A stretch of DNA of 64,000 bases. It comes from Prosthecobacter vanneervenii. GTDB taxonomy: Bacteria; Verrucomicrobiota; Verrucomicrobiia; Verrucomicrobiales; Verrucomicrobiaceae. Below, one piece after another: positions 34,191 through 41,840 of the stretch. The stretch spans positions 310,001 to 374,000 of the forward strand of contig NZ_JACHIG010000001.1 in assembly GCF_014203095.1 (NCBI RefSeq), read 5' to 3'. Numbering within the stretch: the stretch's first letter is position 1; each line of letters begins with the position of its first letter. Position numbers and translations under genes: made by a program. The notes under the pieces are model-generated. The model was not told the DNA's origin, did no database searches, and saw only the letters and a program-made list of their open reading frames with translations.

Positions 34191-37100
34191 AATGGTGAGC
34201 CCCATCCACCACCACCCGGCGTTTCCATGATCACGCGATCTCCAGCCTCCACGTCAAACGACATGCAGCCCTCCAGCGGTGTGGAGACACCGTTACGCAT
34301 CAAAGTCTGACGACCACATTTCCCGGCGGAGCCGCCGTGCAGACCAAAGGGCGCCTCCAAACGGTGTTGGGTCAGCAGGCTGACGGTGAGCGGCTGCAGA
34401 AACTCAAACTCGCGGATCACGCCATCTCCGCCGTGCCATTCTCCAGCGCCACCGGAGCCGCGCCGGATGGCAAACTGGCGCAGGCGCACCGGGTAGCGCT
34501 GCTCGATGATCTCTGGATCGGTGATGGCGGTGTTGGTCATGTGCGTATGCAGCGCATGAGCACCGTGGTAGCCCTGGCCTGCGCCAGCGCCACCGGCGAT
34601 CGTTTCGTAGTAACCAAAGCCAGCTCCGCCGAAAAGGAAGTTGTTCATCGTGCCCTGGCTGCAGGCCTGCAGGCCCAGCGCCTTGATGAGCGTATCCACC
34701 AGCCGCTGGCTTACCTCCACATTGCCTCCTACCACGGCGGGATCGCGCGCGGCATCTCCGGTGAAAGTGGGATTGAGAAGCGATTCGGGGCAGATGATTT
34801 CCACCGGCTGTGTCAGGCCCTCGTTCAGCGGCAGATCCTCCTGCAGCATGAGCCGCATCACATACAGCACAGCGCTGCGTATGATGGCGGTGGTGGCGTT
34901 CAGATTCCGTGGATGCACAGCCGAGGTGCCGGTGAAATCGAGGATGAGTTTGCCGGAGCTTTTGCGTATCGTCACGGCAATCACTGAGCCGTCGTCCAGA
35001 CTCTCCTGTGCGGAGATGGAGTCAGGCAGGCGGGCAATCTGAGTGCGCATGACTGCGGCGGAGTGATTGAGGATGCCCTGCATCAGGCCTTGCAGTGAAT
35101 CATCTGCCAGAGCACGCAGCCGCTCTGCTCCATGCAGGTTGGCGGCCAGTTGGGCGTGCAGGTCGGCGATGTTGTCGGCCAGATTGCGGGTGGGATATGC
35201 TGCGGTGGTCAGCAGGGTAATGATGTCGTCAAAACAAGAGACTCCACCACGGATCAGATGCTGCGGCGCGATGACCACGCCCTCCTCAATCAGCCGTGTG
35301 GCATTGGCGGGCATGGAACCGGGGGTGATGCCGCCGATCTCGGCATGATGCGCCCGATTGGCGATGTAACCGATGAGCCGCTGTCGCGCATCATGCACGG
35401 GGGTGATGAGCGTCACATCCGGCAGATGAGAGCCGCCATACGCAGGATGATTGGTGATGATGGTATCTCCTGGCAGCATGGGCACGGCCTTGGTCACCTC
35501 ACGCACGCACACGCCCAGTGCCCCTAGATGCACGGGGATGTGCGGGGCGCTGGAGAGCAGATGCCCGTGGGGATCGAGCAGCGCACAGGAGAAGTCCAGC
35601 CGCTCGCGGATGTTGGTGGAGATGGAAGTGCGGCAGAGCAGAGCGCCCATGTCGCTGACGATGGAGTGGAAGCGGTGGCGCAGCAGATCGCGCTCAAGAG
35701 TGGGGGCTATACCTGACACACGGGCAGAGCGCAGCACATGACCAAAGCCAGCAACTTTCTCCACCGTCCATCCCGGTGCGATGACGATGGTGCTGAAGGC
35801 ATCCTGAAGCAGCGTGGGCGTGGGATTGAGCGTCTCGAAGTTCAGAGCGGTCGCAGATGCCGTCGCCTGGGGCTCTCTCACGATGATGCGCAGACTCACC
35901 AGCTCAATCGCGCGTCCAGCCGGTGGCGGGTAGCCAAACAGGCGCTCATACACGCGGGCATAGAGCTGAGGAAGATTGGGGGGATCGACAAACTCCACCT
36001 GCAGCGGCGTGTCCTGGCCTTTGAGCCGCAATTCGGCTATCTGTGTGCGCTCACCGGGAGGCAGTGCTGCAAGCACGGCTGGCAGAATGGCCAGTGCGGA
36101 TTCCAGCGGCTGACGGATTTCTTTCTCAAAGATCTGCTCAGGCACAGCCTCCTGCAAACCGACGGCGCTAAGGATGCCGGCATGCTCTGGCACAAGGATA
36201 GTCTGCATGCCGAGTGCCTCGGCCACGGCACAGGCGTGCTGAGGTCCGGCACCGCCAAAGGCCAGCAGCGCGTGCTCGGCGGGGTCGTAGCCTTCTCCAA
36301 TAGAGATGCGGCGAATGGCATCGGTCATGTGCTCCACGGCCAGACGCAGCAGCGAGTGCAGCAGCTCGGTCTCGGTGCCGGCACTGCCGGTCTGTGCATG
36401 CAGTTCGCTGAGGCGCCGCCGTGCCGCATCCATATCCAGGGGAATGGGCGCCCGCGCCGGGTCAAAGCGGCCGAGCAGCAGGTTCACATCCGTGATGGTC
36501 AGCGGGCCGCCCTTGCCATAGCAGGCGGGGCCGGGATTTGAGCCAGCGCTTTGCGGTCCCACCGCCAGACCATGATGCGTCAGATGGCAGATGGAGCCCC
36601 CGCCAGCGGCCACCGTCTCGATGGCCACGCAAGGAGCGAGCAGTTGCATGCCTGCCACGTTTTGAGAAAAGCGGTAGCCCGGCCGTGAGTCGATGCGCGC
36701 CACGTCAGTGCTGGTGCCGCCCATGTCGAGCGTGATGATCTTGGAGATACCCAGGAGCCGTGCGGCATTCGCCGCACCGATGGCACCCCCAGCAGGGCCG
36801 CTGAGCAGCATGTCCTTGGGCCGGATGTCATCGGCAGTCTTGAGCCCGCCTGCGCTGGTCATCACCTGCATGTCTGGCGACACCTTTCGGATGCCATTGA
36901 GGAAGGACTGCACCGGGGCATGCAGATAGGCGTCCGCCACGGTGCTCTGGGTGCGAGGCAGCAGCTTGGCAAAGGCTGCGGTCTGATGAGAGAGTGTCAG
37001 ATGGGTGAACCCACACTCACGTAAAATGGCGGCCACGCGCAGCTCATGCTGCGGCTGTGCATGCCCATGCAGCAGAGAGATGGCGGCGGTGGTGATGCCA

Positions 37101-37753
37101 CTTGTGATGAACTCGCACGCCGCAGAGCGCACGCTGGCTTCATCGAGCGGCTCAATGACTTCTCCTGTGAGGCTGATGCGCTCGGGTACCTCGCAGACGA
37201 CCTCGTGGAAAAGCACACGCGGTTCATGCTTCAGCGCAAAGAGATCGCTGCGGCGCTGGTCGCCGATTTGCAGAAGGTCGCCAAACCCCTGGGTAATGAA
37301 AAGGGCGATGCGCCCGCCTTTGTGCTCCAGCAGGGCGTTCGTGGCCCGCGTGGTGGCGATGCGCAGCTTCATGGGGGGGAAATCCCCGTCAGGTGGCGTG
37401 CGGGTGAGGATGCGGGCGCCCAAAACGGGCGCCTCCTCGCCAGTGGTCAGCTCCAGCAGGGTGCCAGGGTGCCAGGCTGCCGTGGCATCAAGGGTGATCT
37501 GGCCCGTGGCGCTGTCATGCGCCGTGATGGTGCGTGCATCCGACATGCCGACCGTGTTGACCTGAAACCCATTCAGCAGACCCGCTGGCAGGGGGGGGAG
37601 CCCGGAGAGCTGAAACACCGCATCCGTGCCACCGGCTACCACCGCACGCAGATGACCGGTGGAGAGCACTTTGCAACGCGACTCTTGCCCCTGTGGGTCG
37701 AGTGCGTGGCAGTCGGTGAAGGTGCCACCCGTATCAGCTGCGATGCGCCACAT
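34187..37753 (-). CDS. Fused hydantoinase A/B (5-oxoprolinase-like) enzyme
   Basis: A 1,188-residue ATP-dependent amidohydrolase combining HyuA and HyuB in one chain, as in eukaryotic-type 5-oxoprolinase (5-oxoproline to glutamate). The N-terminal ATPase part has ADTGGTFTDCHA, LLSGPAGGAIGAANAARLLG and LDMGGTSTDVARI. The HyuB part starts near residue 680 with VSDMGALLCRTSISTNIRER and contains DTIITNHPAYGGSHLPD, NLNATTAI and MNNFLFGGAGFGYYETI. ATG 37753 is preceded by an in-frame GTG at 37756, so the junction with the upstream TPR gene reads GTGATG across its TGA. Hydantoinase versus oxoprolinase specificity cannot be decided from sequence alone. Confidence 0.9.
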   Translation of the reverse strand: MWRIAADTGGTFTDCHALDPQGQESRCKVLSTGHLRAVVAGGTDAVFQLSGLPPLPAGLLNGFQVNTVGMSDARTITAHDSATGQITLDATAAWHPGTLLELTTGEEAPVLGARILTRTPPDGDFPPMKLRIATTRATNALLEHKGGRIALFITQGFGDLLQIGDQRRSDLFALKHEPRVLFHEVVCEVPERISLTGEVIEPLDEASVRSAACEFITSGITTAAISLLHGHAQPQHELRVAAILRECGFTHLTLSHQTAAFAKLLPRTQSTVADAYLHAPVQSFLNGIRKVSPDMQVMTSAGGLKTADDIRPKDMLLSGPAGGAIGAANAARLLGISKIITLDMGGTSTDVARIDSRPGYRFSQNVAGMQLLAPCVAIETVAAGGGSICHLTHHGLAVGPQSAGSNPGPACYGKGGPLTITDVNLLLGRFDPARAPIPLDMDAARRRLSELHAQTGSAGTETELLHSLLRLAVEHMTDAIRRISIGEGYDPAEHALLAFGGAGPQHACAVAEALGMQTILVPEHAGILSAVGLQEAVPEQIFEKEIRQPLESALAILPAVLAALPPGERTQIAELRLKGQDTPLQVEFVDPPNLPQLYARVYERLFGYPPPAGRAIELVSLRIIVREPQATASATALNFETLNPTPTLLQDAFSTIVIAPGWTVEKVAGFGHVLRSARVSGIAPTLERDLLRHRFHSIVSDMGALLCRTSISTNIRERLDFSCALLDPHGHLLSSAPHIPVHLGALGVCVREVTKAVPMLPGDTIITNHPAYGGSHLPDVTLITPVHDARQRLIGYIANRAHHAEIGGITPGSMPANATRLIEEGVVIAPQHLIRGGVSCFDDIITLLTTAAYPTRNLADNIADLHAQLAANLHGAERLRALADDSLQGLMQGILNHSAAVMRTQIARLPDSISAQESLDDGSVIAVTIRKSSGKLILDFTGTSAVHPRNLNATTAIIRSAVLYVMRLMLQEDLPLNEGLTQPVEIICPESLLNPTFTGDAARDPAVVGGNVEVSQRLVDTLIKALGLQACSQGTMNNFLFGGAGFGYYETIAGGAGAGQGYHGAHALHTHMTNTAITDPEIIEQRYPVRLRQFAIRRGSGGAGEWHGGDGVIREFEFLQPLTVSLLTQHRLEAPFGLHGGSAGKCGRQTLMRNGVSTPLEGCMSFDVEAGDRVIMETPGGGGWGSPL

Positions 37754-38469
37754 CACGGTTTTTTAGGCGTATCTGGAGCGGCGGAAAAGTCCAGGTCCGG
37801 CACCCAGCGCAGCTCCTTGAAAGCATCGTAATAGGGCTCGCAGTTAGGCCCTTTGAAAACGGCCACGGCACGGGCTACCCACTCGTTGGCCTTGGCCGTG
37901 TCTCCGGCATCAAAACCCAGAGCCGCCTTGCAGAAATAGTAGGCGGGAGTGTCGTCCATGAAGGTGAAGTGATCCGCGAGGATCTGATTGGCGGCAGGAT
38001 GGTGCCCCAGCTTGAGCTCGCAGAGGAAGCGCTTGTAGTGCACCAGATGGCGGACGACCATGGGCAGCTTGGGGTAGTCGGTGGTCAGCTTGGTGAAAGA
38101 CTGCAGGGCCACGTCAAACTCGTGTTTCACAAAGTGGAATTCGGCCAGGTTGAACTTGGGCAGCGGGCTGTCCGGCTGGAGCTGGGCGGCTTTCTCAAAT
38201 TGAGCCTGGGCCAGATCAAAATCTCGGCGGCGCGGGGCCAGGTAGATGTCTCCACGCAGGGCGTAGATGTCCGGCACGTTGGGTGCCAGTTTCTCAGCGG
38301 CATCCAGTTTTTCCAGGGCATCACTGTAACGCTGCTTTACCCGCATGTCTCGGGCCTCCAACAGCAGCTTTTTGACCTCATCTGACATGGGGGTGACTTT
38401 AGGAGCCTCCTGGGCCAGTGCTGCGGAGAGTCCAAGAATCAGGAAAAGACAGGCGGGGAAAAATCTCAT
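37753..38469 (-). CDS. Secreted TPR-repeat protein
   Basis: About 238 residues. ATG 38469 starts a clear signal peptide (MRFFPACLFLILGLSAALAQ) although the frame stays open further upstream. At least three tetratricopeptide-like helical hairpins follow: RYSDALEKLDAAEKLAPNVP, FDLAQAQFEKAAQLQPDSP, and EFDVALQSFTKLTTDYPKLP. The C-terminal part (AKANEWVARAVAVFKGPNC) looks like a further unit. The last codons overlap the start of the oxoprolinase gene (TGA within GTGATG), so they are translated together. A functional link between a periplasmic TPR protein and a cytoplasmic enzyme is not obvious. Confidence 0.85.
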   Translation of the reverse strand: MRFFPACLFLILGLSAALAQEAPKVTPMSDEVKKLLLEARDMRVKQRYSDALEKLDAAEKLAPNVPDIYALRGDIYLAPRRRDFDLAQAQFEKAAQLQPDSPLPKFNLAEFHFVKHEFDVALQSFTKLTTDYPKLPMVVRHLVHYKRFLCELKLGHHPAANQILADHFTFMDDTPAYYFCKAALGFDAGDTAKANEWVARAVAVFKGPNCEPYYDAFKELRWVPDLDFSAAPDTPKKP

Positions 38470-38503
38470 GATGAATGCAATGATGTTAGAACGTGAATTA
38501 GGA

Positions 38504-38938
38504 TCAGGCAAGGCGGGCGCGCATGCTCGTTTCAGCGCTGTCACACATGCCACGCAGGATTTCGGGGCTGATCCACTCGGCTCCAAGTGACAGAATTGTT
38601 TCACGCACCATGCCATCCGCGGAGACCACCCGCATGGGGCGCTCCTTGCCATACCTGGCCACCAGGCGCTCGATGATGGTATCCGCCGTGGTGCCGGGAT
38701 CTGCGTAGATGATCTGCAGCCCCTGGGGCTCGCGCTCCTCATTGGTGCCCTGCTTGGCGCCGTCAAAGACCACCACCCCTTGCATGCCGCTCATGTCCTG
38801 GAGATTTCGCAGCCGCTTGAGCAGCTCCGTCCGAGCCAGGTGGCGGCGCGAGGCCACCCGATGCTCTCGCAGCAGCTCCGGCCATGCGTGTATGACGCTG
38901 TGGCCGTCAACGAGCAGGTACGTGAGCGAGGCGGGCAT
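38504..38938 (-). CDS. NYN-domain (YacP/Rae1-like) putative ribonuclease
   Basis: A 144-residue PIN-like NYN domain of the YacP family. Acidic residues at the expected places are the Asp of YLLVDGHSVIH near residue 10, the Asp in VVFDGAKQG near 59, and DPGTTADTIIERL near 84. VSADGMVRETILSLGAEWIS matches the family's later strand-helix. YacP/Rae1 relatives are ribosome-associated endonucleases. The gene is separated by 34 bases from the TPR gene and could be first in that operon. Confidence 0.85.
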   Translation of the reverse strand: MPASLTYLLVDGHSVIHAWPELLREHRVASRRHLARTELLKRLRNLQDMSGMQGVVVFDGAKQGTNEEREPQGLQIIYADPGTTADTIIERLVARYGKERPMRVVSADGMVRETILSLGAEWISPEILRGMCDSAETSMRARLA

Positions 38939-39033
38939 AGGTCCGAGTTAAAGATTCAAAGTTCAAGGTTTCAAGTGGGGAGCGCTCACGCGGCCAACTT
39001 TAAACTTTTCACCTGCAACTCGAAATTCGAAAC
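38939..39033. repeat. Intergenic low-complexity inverted-repeat spacer
   Basis: The spacer between the NYN and PIG-L genes is made of related TTCAAAGTTC/GAAATTCGAAACTC-like words in both orientations (for example AGATTCAAAGTTCAAGG against CTCGAAATTCGAAACTC). It can fold on itself imperfectly and shows no reading frame. It resembles decayed palindromic filler rather than a defined terminator. Confidence 0.4.
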
Positions 39034-39831
39034 TCAAACAGGCACGGCCTTCGCCTTTTCGTACTCCTCATTGATGAGGCAGAGATCGCCCAGGGCGTCC
39101 TTGAGCGGATCGATTTCTTTGGCGCTAAAGCCCAGATGCAAGTGCCTGCGCCAGCCTTCGGCGTATTCAAATTTGCCGGAAAGTCTGCCCACGGCACGGG
39201 AGGCCTCGTCCATGCTGATGAGGTAGGAGTCCATGCCCTGGCTCACGTCCAGCCAGTGCTTCTGGCTTTCATGGGCGGCGAGAGATTCGCGTTTGCGGGC
39301 ATGCACGCTGGTGGTGTCCACATACTGGCCAGCCATAAGCTTCTGACGCAGAGGATCGCACAGGCCATGCGGCATGGCGTGGTAAACTGTCACATCGTGA
39401 GAATAGGAGGGCAGATGGGGATCTGTTTGAAAATTGGGGATGCAGTGGGAAAACGCCGCTGTGACTGCCAGCCGGCAGGCCTGCATGTGGTCCTCCATAT
39501 AATCTGAGGGGGCATGCGTGAGCACGATGCTGGGTTTGGCCATGCGTACCACGGCCGCCACCTTGCGCAGGTAGGGGACGGAATACGTCAGCTCCAGGTC
39601 ATCGCAGATCGGCGGGTAAAACGAGGCCCCCAGGATGCGTGCGGCTTCCTGGGCTTCTTCGAGACGCTTCTTCGTTGTGGTCGGGCCGTCCATCTGCACG
39701 GAGCCTCCATTGCCGGTGCAGAGATTGATGTAGTGGATGTCCCAGCCACGAGCCTGAAGCTGCAGCAGGGTTCCGGCGGCGACGAATTCGATGTCGTCAG
39801 GATGGGCGAAGATGGCGAGTGCGGAAGGCAT
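39034..39831 (-). CDS. PIG-L family deacetylase
   Basis: A 265-residue LmbE/PIG-L-like zinc-dependent N-deacetylase. ATG 39831 (MPSALAIFAHPDD) is preferred to the in-frame ATG 39852, because AHPDD should sit about ten residues in. The metal and catalytic motif AHPDDIE is near residue 8. The second metal motif is in LTHAPSDYMEDHMQA near 110, and INLCTGNGG is also typical. Family members remove acetyl groups from GlcNAc-type sugars. A secreted sugar-phosphate-isomerase-like protein and a DapA-like lyase lie directly upstream on the same strand, suggesting amino-sugar or related metabolism. Confidence 0.9.
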   Translation of the reverse strand: MPSALAIFAHPDDIEFVAAGTLLQLQARGWDIHYINLCTGNGGSVQMDGPTTTKKRLEEAQEAARILGASFYPPICDDLELTYSVPYLRKVAAVVRMAKPSIVLTHAPSDYMEDHMQACRLAVTAAFSHCIPNFQTDPHLPSYSHDVTVYHAMPHGLCDPLRQKLMAGQYVDTTSVHARKRESLAAHESQKHWLDVSQGMDSYLISMDEASRAVGRLSGKFEYAEGWRRHLHLGFSAKEIDPLKDALGDLCLINEEYEKAKAVPV

Positions 39832-39878
39832 GGAGTAAATGATGAATGGCAAATGATGGGCAAATCGAGAACGATTGC

Positions 39879-40772
39879 TTACATTGCGAAAATCTTGTCC
39901 ATGCGCTCGGTCAGCATCTTGAGGCCGCCGGAATTAATTCCTCCGCGCTGCTCGCTGATGGCCCAGCCGCTGTAGCCAGCGGTGTCGAGAGCTTTCATGA
40001 TGGCGGGCCAGTTGTTGTCTCCTTCGGTGAGATCGCAGTCAAAGCCCTTCCACACGCCTTCCTCCTTCATCTTCTTGGTGCTGTATTCTTTGACGTGGAT
40101 GCGGTTGATGCGTTTGCCCAGCACCTTGATCCACTGTTCCGGCCAGCCGTAGCGGAGCACATTGCCGATGTCGAAATGCCAGCCCACGATGGGATCGCCC
40201 ACCTCGTCGAGATAGCGCACGGCTTCCAGGGGGCTGAGGATGAAGTTGTTCCAGACGTTTTCGATGGATATCTTGACGCCCAGCTCCTTGGCCAGCGGCA
40301 CGGCCTTCTTGATTTCGGTGATGGAGCGCTCCCAGGCCACATCGTAAGGGACGGTCTCGCTCACCACTCCTGGCACCACGAGGATGGAATCGGCGCCGTA
40401 GGCCTTGGCATCGCGCAGCGTTGTTAGCACACCCTGCAGGCCTTCTTCGCGGATCTTGGGATCATCATGGGTGAGCGTCTGCTTCCAGTGGGTGTGGCAG
40501 CAGACGCTGGCGGCTTGCAGACCGGACTGGCCGAGGGCGTCGATAACCTCTTGATTATTCATCCCACCGGCGGGCTCAACGCCTTCGTATCCAGCCTCTT
40601 TGGCCGCCTTGTATTTCTCCACCAGCGTGCCCTTGATGCCCAGGGTGCCACCCATGATGGCCTTGCGCAGCTTGCGTGCGGGCTTGGCGGCTTCTTGGGC
40701 CATGATGCCACCCGAGGCGGCGAAAAGAGCGGTGGAGGAAAGAGTCTGGATGAAGTGACGGCGTGAGGTCAT
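39879..40772 (-). CDS. Sugar phosphate isomerase/epimerase-like protein, exported
   Basis: A 297-residue xylose-isomerase-like TIM-barrel (AP endonuclease family 2). ATG 40772 starts a Tat-type leader, MTSRRHFIQTLSSTALFA, so the protein is probably exported; the frame stays open upstream. Barrel landmarks are AGYEGVEP, SVCCHTHW, the metal glutamate in VKISIENVWNNF, the histidine in IVGWHFDIGN, HVKEYSTKK and a final SEQRGG. Export of such enzymes is common in Verrucomicrobia and Planctomycetes. Substrate unknown. Confidence 0.88.
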   Translation of the reverse strand: MTSRRHFIQTLSSTALFAASGGIMAQEAAKPARKLRKAIMGGTLGIKGTLVEKYKAAKEAGYEGVEPAGGMNNQEVIDALGQSGLQAASVCCHTHWKQTLTHDDPKIREEGLQGVLTTLRDAKAYGADSILVVPGVVSETVPYDVAWERSITEIKKAVPLAKELGVKISIENVWNNFILSPLEAVRYLDEVGDPIVGWHFDIGNVLRYGWPEQWIKVLGKRINRIHVKEYSTKKMKEEGVWKGFDCDLTEGDNNWPAIMKALDTAGYSGWAISEQRGGINSGGLKMLTERMDKIFAM

Positions 40773-40859
40773 GGCGTGAGAATACGCACGAGCATGACGT
40801 GAGTTGTCACAAACCGTCAATTCAAACCTGTCGGCATTTAGCGGAGACTAACGCCTTTC

Positions 40860-41774
40860 TCAGCCGTTCTTGGCCAGTAGTGCCTTGGCCGCCTTCTCGA
40901 TCTTGGTGAGGAGGTTGGCTGGCAACTCAGTGAGCAGCGGCAGCACGGGACCGGTCTGCGCCACACCAGCCAGCTCGACTGCGTGGTGCAGCACGAGGAT
41001 GGGGCTGTGGGCATTGCGCAGGTCTTCAAGGGCCACGAATTCCTCACGGATCTTCTCGGCGGTGTCCCAGTCCTTCTTCAGGATGGCCTGCAGCATGGCG
41101 GTGGAGCGGCTTGGGGCGATGCAAACGCAGCCTGCGGTGAAGCCGGTGACGCCGAAGTCGCGCAGGTGAATGATGGCCGGCTGCTCGCCGATGCCGCTGA
41201 CGATGAGCTTGGTGTCCACCAGCTTGGTTAGCTTCTTGAGATAGGGATCCTTCTTCGGATCTGGCTCGACGATGGCGTACTTGATCCAGGAGATGAGGCC
41301 GTCATTCACCAGCTCGGCGGCGAGCTCAGGAGTAATGTAGGCGCCGTCCTTGATGTAGAGCACGGCCTTGATGCCGGACTTTTCCACAAAGTGACGGATG
41401 GCTGTGGCCACGCCTGCAGGCTTGGAAGGGAAGAGCGTGGGCAGCAGCATCGCCGTCGGGAAGGCGAACTCGCTGAGGATCTTGGCCTGATCCATGGCCG
41501 TGCCGTACATCGGGCCTACGGAGGGAACGACCCACATGTCGTCCGGAGAGATGTCCACCAGCATCTTCAGCAGCGCGTGGTACTCACTTGGGGCGATGTT
41601 GTAGAGATTAGCGTTTCCCCCATAAAGCAGCGTGCGGATGCCGCCTTTGTACATGTGCTTGATCAAGCGGCTGTTCTGCGACTTGGCCAGGGACAGATCT
41701 TTGTTCCGGCACAGCGGAGGCACGGCGATGACGGAGGACTGCAGATCTTCAAAGGTTACGGGAGTGGTCTTCAT
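40860..41774 (-). CDS. Dihydrodipicolinate synthase/N-acetylneuraminate lyase family protein
   Basis: A 304-residue TIM-barrel of the DapA/NanA family of pyruvate-dependent Schiff-base aldolases. LLYGGNANLYNI corresponds to the usual GTTGE-type substrate motif but diverges from it. VVPSVGP is the strand-4 region, AVLYIKDGAY follows, and the likely Schiff-base lysine is in ISWIKYAIV near residue 165. The diverged motif argues against true dihydrodipicolinate synthase. It is the first gene of a minus-strand group with the exported isomerase-like protein and the PIG-L deacetylase. Substrate unknown. Confidence 0.83.
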   Translation of the reverse strand: MKTTPVTFEDLQSSVIAVPPLCRNKDLSLAKSQNSRLIKHMYKGGIRTLLYGGNANLYNIAPSEYHALLKMLVDISPDDMWVVPSVGPMYGTAMDQAKILSEFAFPTAMLLPTLFPSKPAGVATAIRHFVEKSGIKAVLYIKDGAYITPELAAELVNDGLISWIKYAIVEPDPKKDPYLKKLTKLVDTKLIVSGIGEQPAIIHLRDFGVTGFTAGCVCIAPSRSTAMLQAILKKDWDTAEKIREEFVALEDLRNAHSPILVLHHAVELAGVAQTGPVLPLLTELPANLLTKIEKAAKALLAKNG

Positions 41775-41785
41775 GAAAGGTCACA

Positions 41786-41804
41786 GGAGCGCGGAGTGCG
41801 CTCC
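41786..41804. repeat. Small perfect hairpin between heme-protein and DapA-like genes
   Basis: GGAGCGC (41786-41792) and GCGCTCC (41798-41804) are perfect complements around a GGAGT loop. No T tract follows on the minus strand, so it is a stem-loop of unknown role rather than a clear terminator. Confidence 0.4.
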
Positions 41805-41840
41805 GCTGCAAAGAAAAAACGACTCCGCAATGAGGGGGCT

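Noticed and set aside
34187..37753. Separate hyuA and hyuB genes
   Set aside because: No stop or restart between the two halves; the chain is continuous and of the expected fused length.
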